A DNA stretch of 64,000 bases from Nectonema munidae (Eukaryota > Nematomorpha > Nectonematoida > Nectonematidae): the NCBI GenBank assembly GCA_030549495.1, contig JAUIRK010000434.1, forward strand, positions 64,210 through 128,209. The letters run 5' to 3'. This document shows positions 10,816 to 23,349 of this stretch, one piece after another (position 1 is the stretch's first letter; each line of letters starts with the position of its first letter). The position numbers were made by a program, and so were the translations under genes. The notes below the pieces were generated by a model. It did not search any database. It saw only the letters and a program-made list of their open reading frames with translations, and was not told the DNA's origin.

Positions 10816-11796
10816 GTACCCTTGCCAATATAGATCTTATTCGTTTATAACATTTTTTGTATGTTTTTGATTAGAAAAGGTCTCGCCTAGTCAAGGTTTA
10901 GAACTTTCTTTTGTATATCATTTGTTTCCATGCTTTCTAGCGTCCAGTCAGATGAAATTTATTGTTATTCCGCCATTCACCCATAAATCATTATTAGCAA
11001 TTCTTTTGGCGTTTCGAAACCTTTTTAAAATGACAAAATTTAAGCAAATTTTTATTGCACCTTTTCTTTGGTTTAATTCAGAATCCCTCTTTTTTCTTGA
11101 ATCGAATGATCCTCTTTCCTTCCAATTGCAAATACTGAGATAAAAACACCTTAATGCCATATTTTTTCAGCGCTCTTTTCTACAGATTTGATTTTTTCAA
11201 GATTTTTACGAAAGTAAAAATATTGAGAGATGCAGTAGCTTGGACTAAAAGATGAACTTGGCATATGGATAAATTATCATGGATAACATAATATTGTTAC
11301 ATAATTCATACTTCGTTTATAGTCCTTTAGGAAACTACAAGGAAATATTCTCACAAAAAGGCATCTTGTATACCTATATGATTGCCAGACGTACTGATAT
11401 AACAGGACATTTTCTTTTTTTTTAAATAATTTTTTTCCCTAGTTATAAAATACAAATGAAATATGAAAATCAAACATATACCGTAAAAATTGTATTCATT
11501 TCAAGTGTAGGGTATTAAATGATAAGAGTTCTTGCAAAGAAGATCACACAATAATTCTTTTAGAGCCTAAGTAGTGCAAATTTTGTTTATCTTCTGTTTT
11601 AGATAAAAATATTTTTGCTTCGGAAGAATTTAAAGTTTTAAGATCCAAAAATAAAGGCCAACTGTTATACAGAATTGGCAGTGAATATACGCAATACGGG
11701 TGTGTAATGGTGGCGCAAATGCAAACAGAGAAAGAAATCACATTTAATAGTAGAGTTATAAAAGAAATGAATTTTTTGTGCTTTCTTCATCTACCT
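10816..11796. other. Flank downstream of CELF copy, no gene assigned
   Basis: Two open frames that point the same way as the CELF gene (10948-11160 and 11544-11741, minus) are conserved in the mirror (40259-40471 and 39675-39857). I do not recognise either. Neither matches the CELF linker or third RRM. A poly-T run lies near 11410. Confidence 0.4.
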
Positions 11797-14700
11797 TCAA
11801 TAGATTGCTTTCGAGGTTGGGATTCCTCTAAAATGTCTGCTTTTTTCCTTGGTTTTGCATTGTGTCGCCATTTTCACAAGCATTGGAAGTTCCGAAACCT
11901 ACAAATGAATAGACGAGAAAGGTGTTGAAGCGCATATCTCTAAAAACGAACCCTGGTGGTAGAATCATTAAATACAGAGATCGCTTGCATCGCATCTTCT
12001 TTCTTTGTGTATGTTATGAAGGCAGCTTCTAAACAAATAATATGTGTTCTTACCATATGCCATCAACGTGAATGTCGTTGTAGATCTATATTTATAGTCT
12101 TAATTCAAAAATATAAAAAGGACTTGCATTCAGACCAAAGTTCCTCACATGGCCGGTCATTTAGCCGAAAGACATTTGACCGACGAACATTTTGCGAAAA
12201 ATATTTTTAAAAACAGACATTTGGCCGAATAAAAATTTTACCAAACAGACATTTGGCTCAAGTACATCAATTTATAATGATGTATTATTATTATTATTAT
12301 CTAACATCACATTTAATTGAATTATATCTCACGTTTTAAGATATTAAATACAAATCTGATGTCTATTATCGAGAAATACAGGGAGTATAATAAAATGGAT
12401 TTTCTGAAAGCAATTACTCACGATATTTAAAAATATATGGTTCACTTTTTTTTTAAATAAATTTTTTAAGACAAAATGCTTATTTCTATCATTAAAAATA
12501 TGAATGTTAGCATGAGCATCTTTCTAGCGGTATTTTTTTAGTTTTAGTGTTTTAACAGCAAAATAACATTTTTATTGGTTGCAGAAGTTCGGAAATACTC
12601 TAAACTTACATTTTTGTAGAAATACTCTTTCACTAAATGTTTATTTGGTAAAATATTTGTCCGGCCAAATGTCGGTTTGGTAAAAGTTTTGTTCCCCGTT
12701 CTATCAAATGTCGATTCAGCTAATTGTCTATCGGCCAAATGACCGAGTACCAGTTCTTCATACGTAAGTACAATGAGACCAATGTATGATTATACCACGG
12801 TTCTTTAGATAAAGTAACACATCCCTCAGGAACATAATATCAGAAGAAATCCTGTTAACGGTTTAAAGGTTTTATAAAAATATATTAGATGGATATTCTT
12901 GATTTTTCTCCAGAATTCAAAGGTCTTTTATTTTCTCGACTCTTGAGAAAAAGACATGAGACTTGAGGAAAAACTTACATTAATTAAATTTTATAACAAT
13001 TCAGTGAAAATTGGTAAAAACAATAAAAACATCTATTTTTTTTTTAAATATTTTTACCTCAAAAACGATTAGTTTTAAAAAATGAATCGTTAACCGCTTC
13101 AGTTTTTTGAAAAAAGAAAAAATAAATTTTTATAGATACTTTTATATTGCATTTTAAAACTTATCATATTTTCGAAAATGTTTTTTATCGGCAAATCAGA
13201 AACTGTAATCGTGGTCCACCTCGAAATGTAGGTATGGAAAGAGATTCACCTTTGTCTAGACTTTGCCTGCTTTGAATGATGAAACATTCCTCGATGTCTC
13301 CAACTCGCGCAAATAAATTTTCCACTTCACTTCTCTGCACTCCTTTCCTCAGGTTTCCAACAAACAGCTTTCGTTCTAGAAAATGAAAATACGCGAGATA
13401 ATATTCTTCACATCTCAAAATTACTCTTTCTTTATATTTAAATAAATTTTCTTACTTCATAAAGTGATTAGCTCTCTTTGAACCGATTATAAAATGTTCA
13501 AAATGATATCTCTGCTGTATCTGATGAACACAGAGGCGAGGAAATTTTTCCCCAAAAATTAATAATATGGAAACGCGGTATAAAACACCTTTCCCAGCAT
13601 GTGCATAACTACTAGATCTAGGCGTAGAATTATTTTTCAAACATTTTATTTTGTTCTTTCAATTGTTTCCATAATTTTTTTAAGATGTAGTTTCTGAATC
13701 AAGATTAAAAGTAAGAAAGTTTGATGAATATCACACTATTGAAATAGACTAAATCCAGGGGTGCATTTGAGAGTTGCTCTCTCGAGTTTTTTTCTCCATG
13801 TATAGAGAAATTGGGGGAATTTTCTTCAAGGCCGAAAGTCTCATTAAAATATTCTTGATTTATTTTTACGATTTATGCATATATTTAATTGATGAAAAAT
13901 ATTAATTGAATTGTTTATTTTTTCTAATAAGAAATCCTAGTAGGGGGTGAAACTGCCCGAGAACAATAATTTTAGGGGTAACTGTAATAACTCATGGAAG
14001 ATCAAAAAAATTTTAAATCTAAATCTTATCTTGGAAGCATTCGATCAAAGTTGTTATAATAAAAACATTTTTTAATTTATCCTGCCTTGACTTTAGGTAC
14101 ATCTCATTTCTTTTTTTTTGCGTTGAAATGTATTTTTCAAAAAAGAGCGATGTTGAAATTAAATAAATGATGTCAAATTTAGTTTCATCAGAAAAAAATG
14201 GATAAAAAAGATTTTAAAAACTCTGTAAAATTTTTTCAGAAAAATAACTCTAATTGGAATTTTTGCTTCAAAAAAATTTAAGACATTTCTTCAGTTTATT
14301 TCTTTATACAATTTTAATGAAATTTTTTAAGTTGCTACATAATTGTTCAGAAAACTTTTCATGTCTTTGAAAAATAATCTTTACTCAGAATGCACAAGAA
14401 GGATTTGGGGCTTTTTTGGTGGATCCTAGAACAATTTTATTTATAAAAAATTTTTTTATAAAAAAATATTTGCTGAAAAAGAAGGAAATATTATATAACC
14501 AAATTTCTTTATAAAATTTCTTTTTACTATGTGAATTTCGATTTCCTTTCTATACTAACAAAGAATAAACATAAATTTCTTTTTAATAAAATATAACATT
14601 TTACCGACACACTCTAAAGAAAGCCCATAAAGAGTGAAAGAAAATTGGCCCAATTTTCCTAGCACAAAATTAAAAACGTGGTAGCAAAGGAAGTATGATA

Positions 14701-17700
14701 TAACCTTTTTTAGTTTGCGACGCCAACTTCACTTGCAGAGGACATTTTGCCTAAAATGTAAAATAGTTGATTAATCTTTTTTTTTAAAATATTAATAGCC
14801 TAAACTTCCATAAAGCAAAATAATGGATAAAAAAGAGAGAGAAAGGTTGGGGAAATACTAGTAGTGTAAAGTAAAATCTTCCCTCGCATTACTACCATTT
14901 GACTACTGCTGGTGTTTGACACTTTACAACTTCATTTTTGCACTTCGTTTTCCTTATTCATAGAGAGGTAAAAAAATCAATTTTTATTTCATGTTTCCAT
15001 TTAACTCGCTGGCTTCTTATAAAGGGTTAAATCCGGATTCATATATTTTATAGGTAGGACTAGAATTCATGAGCGATAACATTTTTGTGAAATCCCCTAA
15101 GACCGAGTAATTCATCAGTAAACTAATAAAAGAGAGACAGGCGTATATAAACCAAAAGCATGGCATTTTCATATATTGGAACATTTTGAAAGTATATCAA
15201 AAGCATATGAGATTTTCTAATCATTTAATTAAATGAGTGCTGGAAAATAGTAGGAGTATCTATGATTTATATTTAAATCTGGAGATAAAAAACTTTTAAT
15301 TGTAGACCTATAAGCCTACCCTAAAATTTATCGATTTAGTTCATCTACTGGAATTGATTGATACAATTGATGTAATATTCCTTGATTTTCACAAAGCTTT
15401 CGATACTATAGTGCATAAATACTTGAAGGAAAAATTATAATCATTTGGCATTCATGGAAACTTGCTTGCTTTGATAATCAATTTCCTTAACGATAGAAAA
15501 CAAATCGCTGTAGTGAATTGAAATTATTCTGATGAAAAGTTAGTTATCAGTGGTGTCCTAAAGGGTCTGTCTTAAGACTCCTTCTTTTTAACATTTTTCT
15601 GAATGATCTTTTATACTTAGTGAACTCTAAGATAAAAGTGTTTGCAGATGACATCAAAATTTACAATATGCCGAATAAAGATGTTAGTTATCATTTACAC
15701 CTTGACTTGATAAAAAATTTTCATTGGTTCAATAGATGGGGGTGAAGCTCAATCTGGATAAATGTACGCCCTCGCAAATTGGACCACGACATTCTCACTC
15801 TTTCTTCATTGGAGCTAATAAGTTGAAAAGAATGGACACACAAAAAGATTTAGGCGTTCTATCAACTCTAAACTAGATTCTTCTGAAAATATTAGAATGA
15901 GAGTTTCTAAAGCTTTCCCAACTTTTCATAAATCATCACTTCTTTATAAAACTCTTTTTAGGTCAAATTTGGAGCATGGTAACATTGCGGGGTTTCCTTT
16001 CCATATTTATGATGCAATATTGAAAGAGTCCAAAGGACTATTACCAAAATGATTCTTGGATTAAAAGAACGGGGTCATAAGGAAAGACTAAAAAAATAAA
16101 TTTCCTTTCATGTTGTACAGATTCCAAAGAAGAGACATGATTACAGTATACAACATTGTAAATGGGAACTTGAAGATAAATCCGAAATTTTTTCCCTGAT
16201 TATTCTAAGAGAACACAAAGATTTCATACATACAAATTTCAAAAGTCCCATTGCAAAAAGTCATACCTAAAAAGACTTTTCTCTCATCGCTTGGAACTCT
16301 TTGCCTGATTATATTGTTCAATTTGAATGTTTTCAAGAATATACTAGATGGCTTTTGGAAGGAAAAAATGTTTAATCACTTTTAATACTTTATATACTTG
16401 AATTTTATCCATCTGTACTTTAAGATATGATAATGATCTATGATGCGATATTTTATAGGCTTTTTTTTGCCTTTTTTCGCTAATAAAATGATGTTAAACA
16501 TGCTATTTGGTCTCAAAGAACTCGATAAAGTCCTTTGAAATGAAGTTCACAGTACGGGATCTAGACCATGGACAAGAAGCTCCTTTGTTGTAAAGAGTAG
16601 CAATGACGAATAAAGCGCACAATTATGGATGTTGAGATTTTGAGCTAACCAATCAATGAACCAATGTGAATAGGAATTGAGAATGAAAATCTCAGTCTGA
16701 TAACGCTAACATAGCACTTCCCAATGCCAATATGGGAGTGTATATCATCTGTAAAGATAATTTCATCCAGTAAATTAACGTTAACAAGGGGAACTTAGAG
16801 AGAGGTATCATTCGAAGCCGCGATTCAGCAAAGAGACGTCAATTTTACTTCGTTTAGACTAAATACGTTCCTTGAGAATCTTCATATTTTTGAGAAATTC
16901 TATCGAGCTGATAAATGACAAAGTTAAAGCCTTTCTCCAGAGCTTTGAGAGGAATTTTTAGTAATCGATGCTAGTAATAAAATCAAAAAATTTTCTGATC
17001 TTGCAAAAGAAGATATTTTGGACTAAAGGATATTGCTAAAGAGAAGACAAGATGGACTTCTATGCAGTTGACATTATTGCTAACAAATAACGAAACTTTC
17101 TTGATATTGATGATAATACGACTTTTTTGAAAAATTAGACAAAACTTCAGTTTGCAAGTTTGCACATTTCTTTGACGAGAAGGAGAAGGGCAACAATATA
17201 TTTATATATTTTGATGTAAAATATTGAATGATTTTCAAAAATATTGCTAAATTTTTTTCATCATTATCTACATATAAATTTCCATAAAGGAATTTATATA
17301 CTCTGAAAGTAAATTTAATGATTAAAAATTTAATTTTTCTGGACTTGAATTCAAAAAAAGGCATAGATATAACATCCAAAAGCTTATTATTCTTTTGTTT
17401 ATTTGTCCATATAAATTAAAAAAAAGTGTTTAATAATTAATAATTTCAAAATTTGATGGCATACATCTTTGATTTGAATTTAATGTCACTTTCTATTGTA
17501 TCTACTTTCCTGTTGTTGTTCTTTGAGCTTTGCATTTTAGACATTTCAACAAATATCCGCCAGTAGCCATCTCTTGAGTTATTTTTAAATGTATACCCGC
17601 GCAAGCCCACTCAAACGCCAGACCTGCCATAAGTAAAAGGGCCTTAACCGTATTAGCGTAACTATACAAAACTTCTAAGGAATACTTATAGCTAAAAGGT

Positions 17701-20700
17701 TTGATTCTAAAATTTATGTTCGGTTTTTTCTTTTCTTTAATTCCTCTAACTTAGAATATAAATATTTTCAGAAAGTTCTTCCTAAAATAAAAGCCAGAGC
17801 TTAGCTCTGATAAACCTATTGATGTTAGACAAAGCTGATAACTAGGGCCAACAAAAGTTGACCTATAAATCCTTCAAAAATTGACATAACGACCTCAAAA
17901 AGTTGAGTTTATACGTAATAAAATTGACCGAAAAAATAATTCTATAATCGCTTTTGTCAATTATTATTAATATTATTATTGTAAGATATCATGCAATATT
18001 TTAAAGTATTTTCTTTTGAAAAGAGGAGATCTTTGGACAAAAGCATTTTAATCACTGGAATTTATCTTTCCCTTGTCTGAGAGATATATTTCTTTTTCTC
18101 ATATGTTTTTTATTTATGCCATGTACAGTATCTTCAAATTCAAAATTTCTACATAAATCAAATGTATCTTTCATTGTAAGATTCGAAGATTACGTTTTTC
18201 ATTATTTTATTTCAGAAGGAAAATATTATCAAACCCTAAAATATAAATTATCAAACTTTTAGAATTCGAATACCCATATACTCAACCTTATAAATCTAAA
18301 TATTGAGTCTTTCAAAAACACTGAAAATAGAGTATACTGAAAAATACAGATCGGTATGTGTAATTCCTAACTGCTACTCATGTTCTTTTCAATAGAAACC
18401 ATATAAAATATTTTATAGAAATACCATGCATTTAAATCTTTACGCTATCTATACAGATGAACTCGTGTATTATATATGTATATATATATACTTCAAATAT
18501 GAATATATGTATATGAACATTTATATTTTAATTGTATGTTCAATCTATGTATTTATATATATATATAGGCATGTTTTAATAATAACACTTACTATAATTA
18601 CTGTATATATTACAAATGAGAAAATATGAAATGAAGTACTGAATGTTTGTTGTTTTTTTTATTATCAGGCCTTTTGAAAAATCCGAATTTTGATGTAATT
18701 GTTTATTGTTTATTACATAAGTGTCTGAGCCAATCTGCACCATCGGAAAGGTTTTTTTATTACACTTTATAATTTGTTATTTTTTTTATGCATTTTTTTC
18801 TTGAATAAATCTTTCTTTCTTTCTTTTCTTTATTTCAGAAGGAATCAGTCGACATTTTTATCTATATTAAAAATGATATGTCAAATAATTATAAAAATAT
18901 TTGCTTTGAATTACTCTTCAGTATATAAAAGCAATTCCAAAATTGTTAAATACTTTTTCTTTTTGTTAAATTAGTACAAAATCTAGATTAATTACAAAAA
19001 TGGACTATTAAAAAAGGTGACCTATTAATAAAAGTTGGTTTTGATTGACCTAATAACTTTGGCTTCTTTTAAACAAACGTTATAAAATAAAAGTACACTA
19101 TTAACGTGTTTTAGATGGAGTTCTGTTAAAATTCAAAAGTTTACTTTATTGACTTTTAACTGCTACACAGGGACAACGTTAATAAGGAAGGCGTTAGACT
19201 TTAACTACACGTTATGCCGAATAAGATATTTTTATTGGTTAGCGCTTGAAAAATTAAAATGAAAAAATTGAAAGGACTCATTGAAGGCAAGAAATTCAGC
19301 GATTATTATCAGAAAAGAGAAAAATTTCCTATTGAGGGATATGCAAACTTATATTAAAAATTTGCAAAAATATATATTTCTATATAAAGAAGAATTAAGA
19401 ATTATTTGACAAAATATCAGTTCAAAATACAAGCAAAGAGAATGAAATAAAAAAAATGATATTCTCACCATAGAATGTTTATCATAAATTTGACGCTTCA
19501 TTTTATTTCGTAGGTTTTTATCCTCTACAACTCTCACTCTGAATGCTCCATCTCCAACTGCTATGTTTGTAGGTAAAATAGTTACACCGACCACTCCTAG
19601 TATTTGTTTCTAATGATAATAATATGTATATACTAACACCTACAATCTTCCTTTTTTTCTTCTTTTCTTTCCCATATTCAATATATTGTATAATACATCA
19701 TGAATAATTATTTTCATCACACATAACTTACGGAACTGTGTATTTCTTATTTGTCCTGTTTTTACAAATTCACACACCATGTTGGCGTTTCCAAGCGGCT
19801 GTTTTGGCCTTTGACATCAACTTTCAAAGTCATCTTTGTGTGTTTTCTAAAACATCCCATTTTTTTAATATCTTTCTATGTGCTTATTGCGTACACTAAC
19901 TTCCATCTTTTTTTGTCATACTTTTGAAAATAAAAAGAGTTATTATTATTTCGTGTGTCAAAAAAATTTACATTTTAATTTGAGCAATAAAACGAAAGAA
20001 ATGATGATATTTTGCCTCTGACGTCGGCATTCTAAAAGCTTCATTTTTGCCTGTGTTTCTAGATTCAGTTATGATCTTTTGTAGCAACAAAAATTTATAC
20101 TATTAAAGTTGAAGCATGTCAATCATTTTTCAGAGCACAGTTCATCCAATCATCTGCTATCTTAGTTTACTTTCAAAAATGAGTTTGTAGGATAGATAAA
20201 AGGGAACCTGAGTAAAAAGACTTGTGTTGTTCAAAGAGCGAATTGCAGTGAAACAGGTCAATTCATCTTCAAATGTGACAAATCCACACCCTAAAAACGG
20301 AATTGAGTATCAGATAAAAACATTTCAAATTCATCCTTCTAAGGCAGTTTTCTTAAACAAGTTTGCGTGCGTATCTGCTTGGTGATGAAACAAAAACTTT
20401 AGGTGGCCATATGAAAAATATGCACTTTCAATTTAAATTGTGTATATGTGGGAAAAGCATGATCGATATATGTCTGTGTTCCTGATCAGGGGCGAGCTGA
20501 ATGCTGCCATATGACAGAAGTATTGTTTTTTGATTTTTAAATGAATACCAAAAAGCTCAAACTAGTAATCTCAACTATTTAAAAAATAGTAATCTCAAGA
20601 ATTCATAATTATACTGATGTGATAAAAGTAATTATACTATAAACCAGTTGTAAATTCTAATTTATATTGACTAAGTTATTTAGTAATTTTAACATTAAAT

Positions 20701-22868
20701 ATTAATAATTCGATAGCTCTAGCGATCATCGAAAAATCAAATTCTAGTTTTTAGTAAAGCAAAGTAAAATTGAAATCATAAGCGAAAATTTAGACGAATT
20801 TAAATTTTGATTAAAGTTATTAAGCGAAGAGAACTTCCGCGTATAAATATTCGAATAAATGATGAAAAATTAAAAAAAAAAGCATTTTTAAAATCCCATT
20901 TTCCAGTTATAACTGAAAAATAGGATATATATATATATATAGTAATTTCTTTGTCATTTTTAATTATAAATACCTCTACGACAATGTAAAATAAGTTATT
21001 TTAAGAAATTATTAAAGTATTGGAATTAATTTCATATTAACGCCATCTAAATATAATAATTTCATAAAAATATCTCATTTACTTATCAAATAGTGTTATT
21101 ACTACTTATAGCTTACAGATAAGTGAGATGAGTAAGGTTAGGGTTAGGTACTGCGTTTCGATAACTAAAGGTTTTGTGTTCGATCCCGTATCAAGCCTAC
21201 TTTCTCATAGTTCAATACAAGCTGCCCAATTGTGCCTTCTCGATGAAAACACCCACGGTACAACTTTTTTTTAACTTTATAGCTAGTAAAAATTAACTTA
21301 CTGCTTTTTTTACTATTCATATAATAATATTACTAGTTAATTTTTCCAGTGAATAAATTTAAATCCAAATTTTCAAATATAAATTTGCACAGTTGTATGA
21401 TAACTTGCATTTATGACAAAAAGAGTTTTTACTCTCACTCATCACTCCTGACTGCTAATGACTTGGCAAAGGATTAACCAATGATCCATGTATAGGGTTG
21501 GTGAGTCAAAGATTTTAATTCAAAAATCATTCAGGAGTCGGAGTTGGTATCTAATAAAACAGTGGTTCCCAGGGGTCTATGGGAGAATTTCAAGGGGTCC
21601 ATGGAAATTCTACTTCAAACTACTTATGCTGAATCTATTTTATTATACTTCTATTTTCCAAATCAATATAAATATATATATTTAGAGCTTTTTTAAATAA
21701 ATATTTTCTTTCCTTTTTTAAAATTTCATATTTTGAATTTTTATATATCCTTTTTATTAGTTACAATATTTTTGAAAAATTTATATTTTAATTGGAAAAA
21801 AATTTTATTCACATTTTATGTCAGCCTTTACGATTTCTCTGATTTAATATGAATAAGCATACGATTTAATCAGATGACTAGAATCACTTTTTCTTTTGCA
21901 TAAAAATCTTTGATTAATCTTTGTTGGCTTAAACTATTCAGTTGTAGGGGGGTCCACAGGAAAAAAAGTGACTGAAAAAGGGGGAACGGGATAAAAAAGG
22001 TTGGGAACCACTGTAATAAAAGTTAGTAGTCGGAGTAGGATTTTTTAATAAGGAGAAAAATTAATCTTTATAAGTATGGGAAGTGTCCCTTCTTTAGTTG
22101 AAGTTGGAAGTAAATTTTTAAGTTTTTAGAGTCTGAGACAGAGTGTAATATTTTGCCTCCAACCCCGCAACCCTGGATCTAAGAATTTGCACCTAAACCG
22201 GAAACACACGTGCAAGTTGGTATAGTTTTCGCAATGTCGCAATTTCTTGTACACTTTTCAGAAGTATGAACAGTGGTTTTCCAAAAATAAGAAATTTGTG
22301 CTGGTAAAGTTGGAATGGAACAATTTTGATGCATATAAATCGTTCATGAACGAGCGCATCTTTTACACGCTTACAAAAAGATTAATTTTTTCACAAAATG
22401 ATTTTTGATTCCTTACTTATATACGATCGCTATGAGTTCGATTAATCACTCAACTCAAAGATCTTAAAAAAAATAAGAATGTGTGGAATAAAGCACTTTA
22501 CAATTTCAGAGATATTCCATCTCAAAACGTAATGCTTTCCAAGAATTTCAAGCTCATTAACTATTGGGAGGTGAAGGCAAAGCCTTTTGTATGCGAAAGA
22601 AACGAACCTTGAATAAAATGAGGAAATAGTACTAATAACTAATAAGTGAAGAAACTAAAAAAAGATCGTATTGACTTTCTAAATATTAACAAAGTGAAAT
22701 ACCTTTACTGTTACCCGTCAAGCAATCGCGAAGTATTGAAACTTTCTTGATTGAACCAAATTGGGAAAATATGTTCATCAAGTCTTTTTCATTTATCATT
22801 CTAGGAATTTGGCCAACGAAAATTTTGAAAGCATCCACATTATCAACTGCATGCTTGGTGTTTGACAT
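11797..22868 (-). CDS. CELF/Bruno-like two-RRM protein, left copy
   Basis: RNA-binding protein gene of the CELF/Bruno family, read from the minus strand in seven coding exons: 22868-22703, 20290-20208, 19609-19469, 13655-13589, 13375-13250, 12028-11952, 11898-11797 (stop 11799-11797). All joins keep frame at GT-AG sites. The product is 253 residues. RRM1 (about 13-100) has RNP2 KIFVGQIP and RNP1 KGCGFVTF. RRM2 (about 155-235) has RNP2 KLFVGNLR and RNP1 KEAAFITY, then SELPMLVKMA, matching the CELF SSPMVVKFA segment. The first 20 residues also fit CELF in length. CELF proteins bind GU-rich RNA in splicing and translational control. Unlike the usual three-RRM CELF, this frame stops about 20 residues after RRM2, with no linker or RRM3. 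Exon 4 (67 nt) is the least certain. It differs from the right copy at INEKDL (Glu there) and TKEKS (Lys there). A Mutator-like MITE lies in its fifth intron and a LINE in its third. Confidence 0.85.
12148..12751. mobile_element. Mutator-like MITE in CELF intron (left)
   Basis: 604 bp with long inverted ends made of iterated GACATTTGGCCGAA-like motifs: left GGTCATTTAGCCGAAAGACA, right (reverse complement) GGTCATTTGGCCGATAGACA. It is flanked by 9-bp near-identical AGTTCCTCA (12139-12147) and AGTTCTTCA (12752-12760), the duplication length typical of MULEs. A poly-(ATT) stretch lies at 12280-12300. It has no transposase. Confidence 0.7.
13700..15050. other. Third CELF intron, AT-rich part
   Basis: Intronic AT-rich DNA between CELF exon 4 and the LINE fragment, with many poly-T and poly-A runs. 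No other feature recognised. The mirror is at about 36330-37700. Confidence 0.5.
15300..16500 (+). mobile_element. Decayed CR1/Jockey-type LINE fragment (left)
   Basis: Part of a reverse transcriptase: VIFLDFHKAFDTIVHKYLKE near 15371-15430, ISGV followed by a frame-shifted QGSVLGPLLF-like block near 15550-15590, FNIFLNDLLYLVNSKIKVFA with the ADD catalytic box near 15589-15653, then LNLDKCTP near 15751. Further down, RRDMITVYNIVNG (about 16132-16170) matches the C-terminal part of CR1/Jockey ORF2. Stops and frame changes are frequent and there is no 5' half, so this is a 5'-truncated dead copy. It lies antisense to the CELF gene inside its third intron. Confidence 0.85.
17312..17725 (-). repeat. 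Interspersed repeat B
   Basis: Second copy of the 7372-8385 family, in opposite orientation and without a hAT. It runs from GTTTTTCTGGACTTGAATTC-like sequence to CTTTTAGCTATAAG-like sequence (complement). Open frames overlapping it (17080-17379 here, 33984-34376 in the mirror) are not recognisable proteins. Confidence 0.7.
17840..19075. repeat. Possible 1.2-kb element with related ends
   Basis: The left end GGGCCAACAAAAGTTGACCT and the right end (complement) GCCAAAGTTATTAGGTCAAT share iterated GGTCAACTTTT-type motifs in inverted orientation. The interior is AT-rich with a TA-rich stretch at 18460-18570. No clear target duplication or transposase is visible. The mirror is at about 32280-33525. 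Confidence 0.3.
18465..18570. repeat. TA/ATG-rich microsatellite
   Basis: Imperfect (TA)n and TATATG repeats, including TGTATATATATATAC. The mirror is at about 32790-32890. A second (AT)n run lies at 20925-20943 and is shorter in the right arm (30430-30440). Confidence 0.7.
21121..21263 (+). mobile_element. tRNA-derived SINE, copy 2
   Basis: B box TGTTCGATCCC at 21177-21187, then ATCAAGCCTACTTTCTCATA and the tail AATTGTGCCTTCTCGATGAA, ending AACACCCACGGTAC. It lies inside CELF intron 1. The family match with copy 1 is clear in the tail and B-box region. Confidence 0.75.
21560..22013. mobile_element. hAT MITE, 8-bp TSD TAATAAAA
   Basis: Terminal inverted repeats CAGTGGTTCCC / GGGAACCACTG bound the element, with identical 8-bp TAATAAAA at 21552-21559 and 22014-22021. 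It is 454 bp and non-autonomous. It is inserted into an older repeat carrying GAGTCGGAGTTGGTATC, related to the left-arm-only insert at 6560. Confidence 0.93.
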
Positions 22869-23175
22869 TCCTAAAGTTCTTTGAAATTAATAAGTTAATA
22901 GTGAGTGCGAAATTTTAGCCCAACTGTACCAGATTTAGGCTTGAGGTTTGAATCATAAATCATCATCAAGCAGCCAGCATATAGAAAACCAGCTGAAAGT
23001 GCTTTGAGATTCACACAATCAAGATAATTGATACGTAACTAATATGAAATTGATTTTAGGTTACTATTTGGTTATATTCCAACCGCCATTATTATTATTA
23101 TTAAGTAAAATGTGAATAAAGATATCATTAAAAAACTTTATGAAAAACATTTTCAGACAAAAATTACGCCTACAT

Positions 23176-23301
23176 GTTTTTCAGTCGCAATAAATCCATA
23201 TGAGTGCATTGAGCGCGTGTGTAAGTTTACGTCAGAAAGTTTTCCGGTCCAAATAAATTCATATTCGGGCATTGAGCGAGTGTGTAAGTTTGTTTGCAAG
23301 T
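23176..23301. repeat. 63-bp tandem dimer (left)
   Basis: Two units (23176-23238 and 23239-23301) share AATAAAT(C/T)CATAT, GCATTGAGCG and GTGTGTAAGTTT. The 21-codon period leaves both strands open. On the plus strand the repeated peptide is IERVCKF. On the other strand it is NLHTRSM, faintly like a zinc-finger linker. No function is assigned. Confidence 0.7.
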
Positions 23302-23349
23302 TTGGGTGCATACAATATATCCCCCTTTTGACTTTAATTTCATAAACCT

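Noticed and set aside
12544-12738. ORF with TFDRTGNKTFTKPTFGRTN repeats
   Set aside because: It is the translated end of the Mutator-like MITE, whose iterated motif gives a repeating peptide.
17080-17379. 99-codon frame (and 130-codon frame at 33984-34376) as a gene
   Set aside because: Matches no known protein, overlaps the dispersed repeat B, and its 3' part differs between arms.
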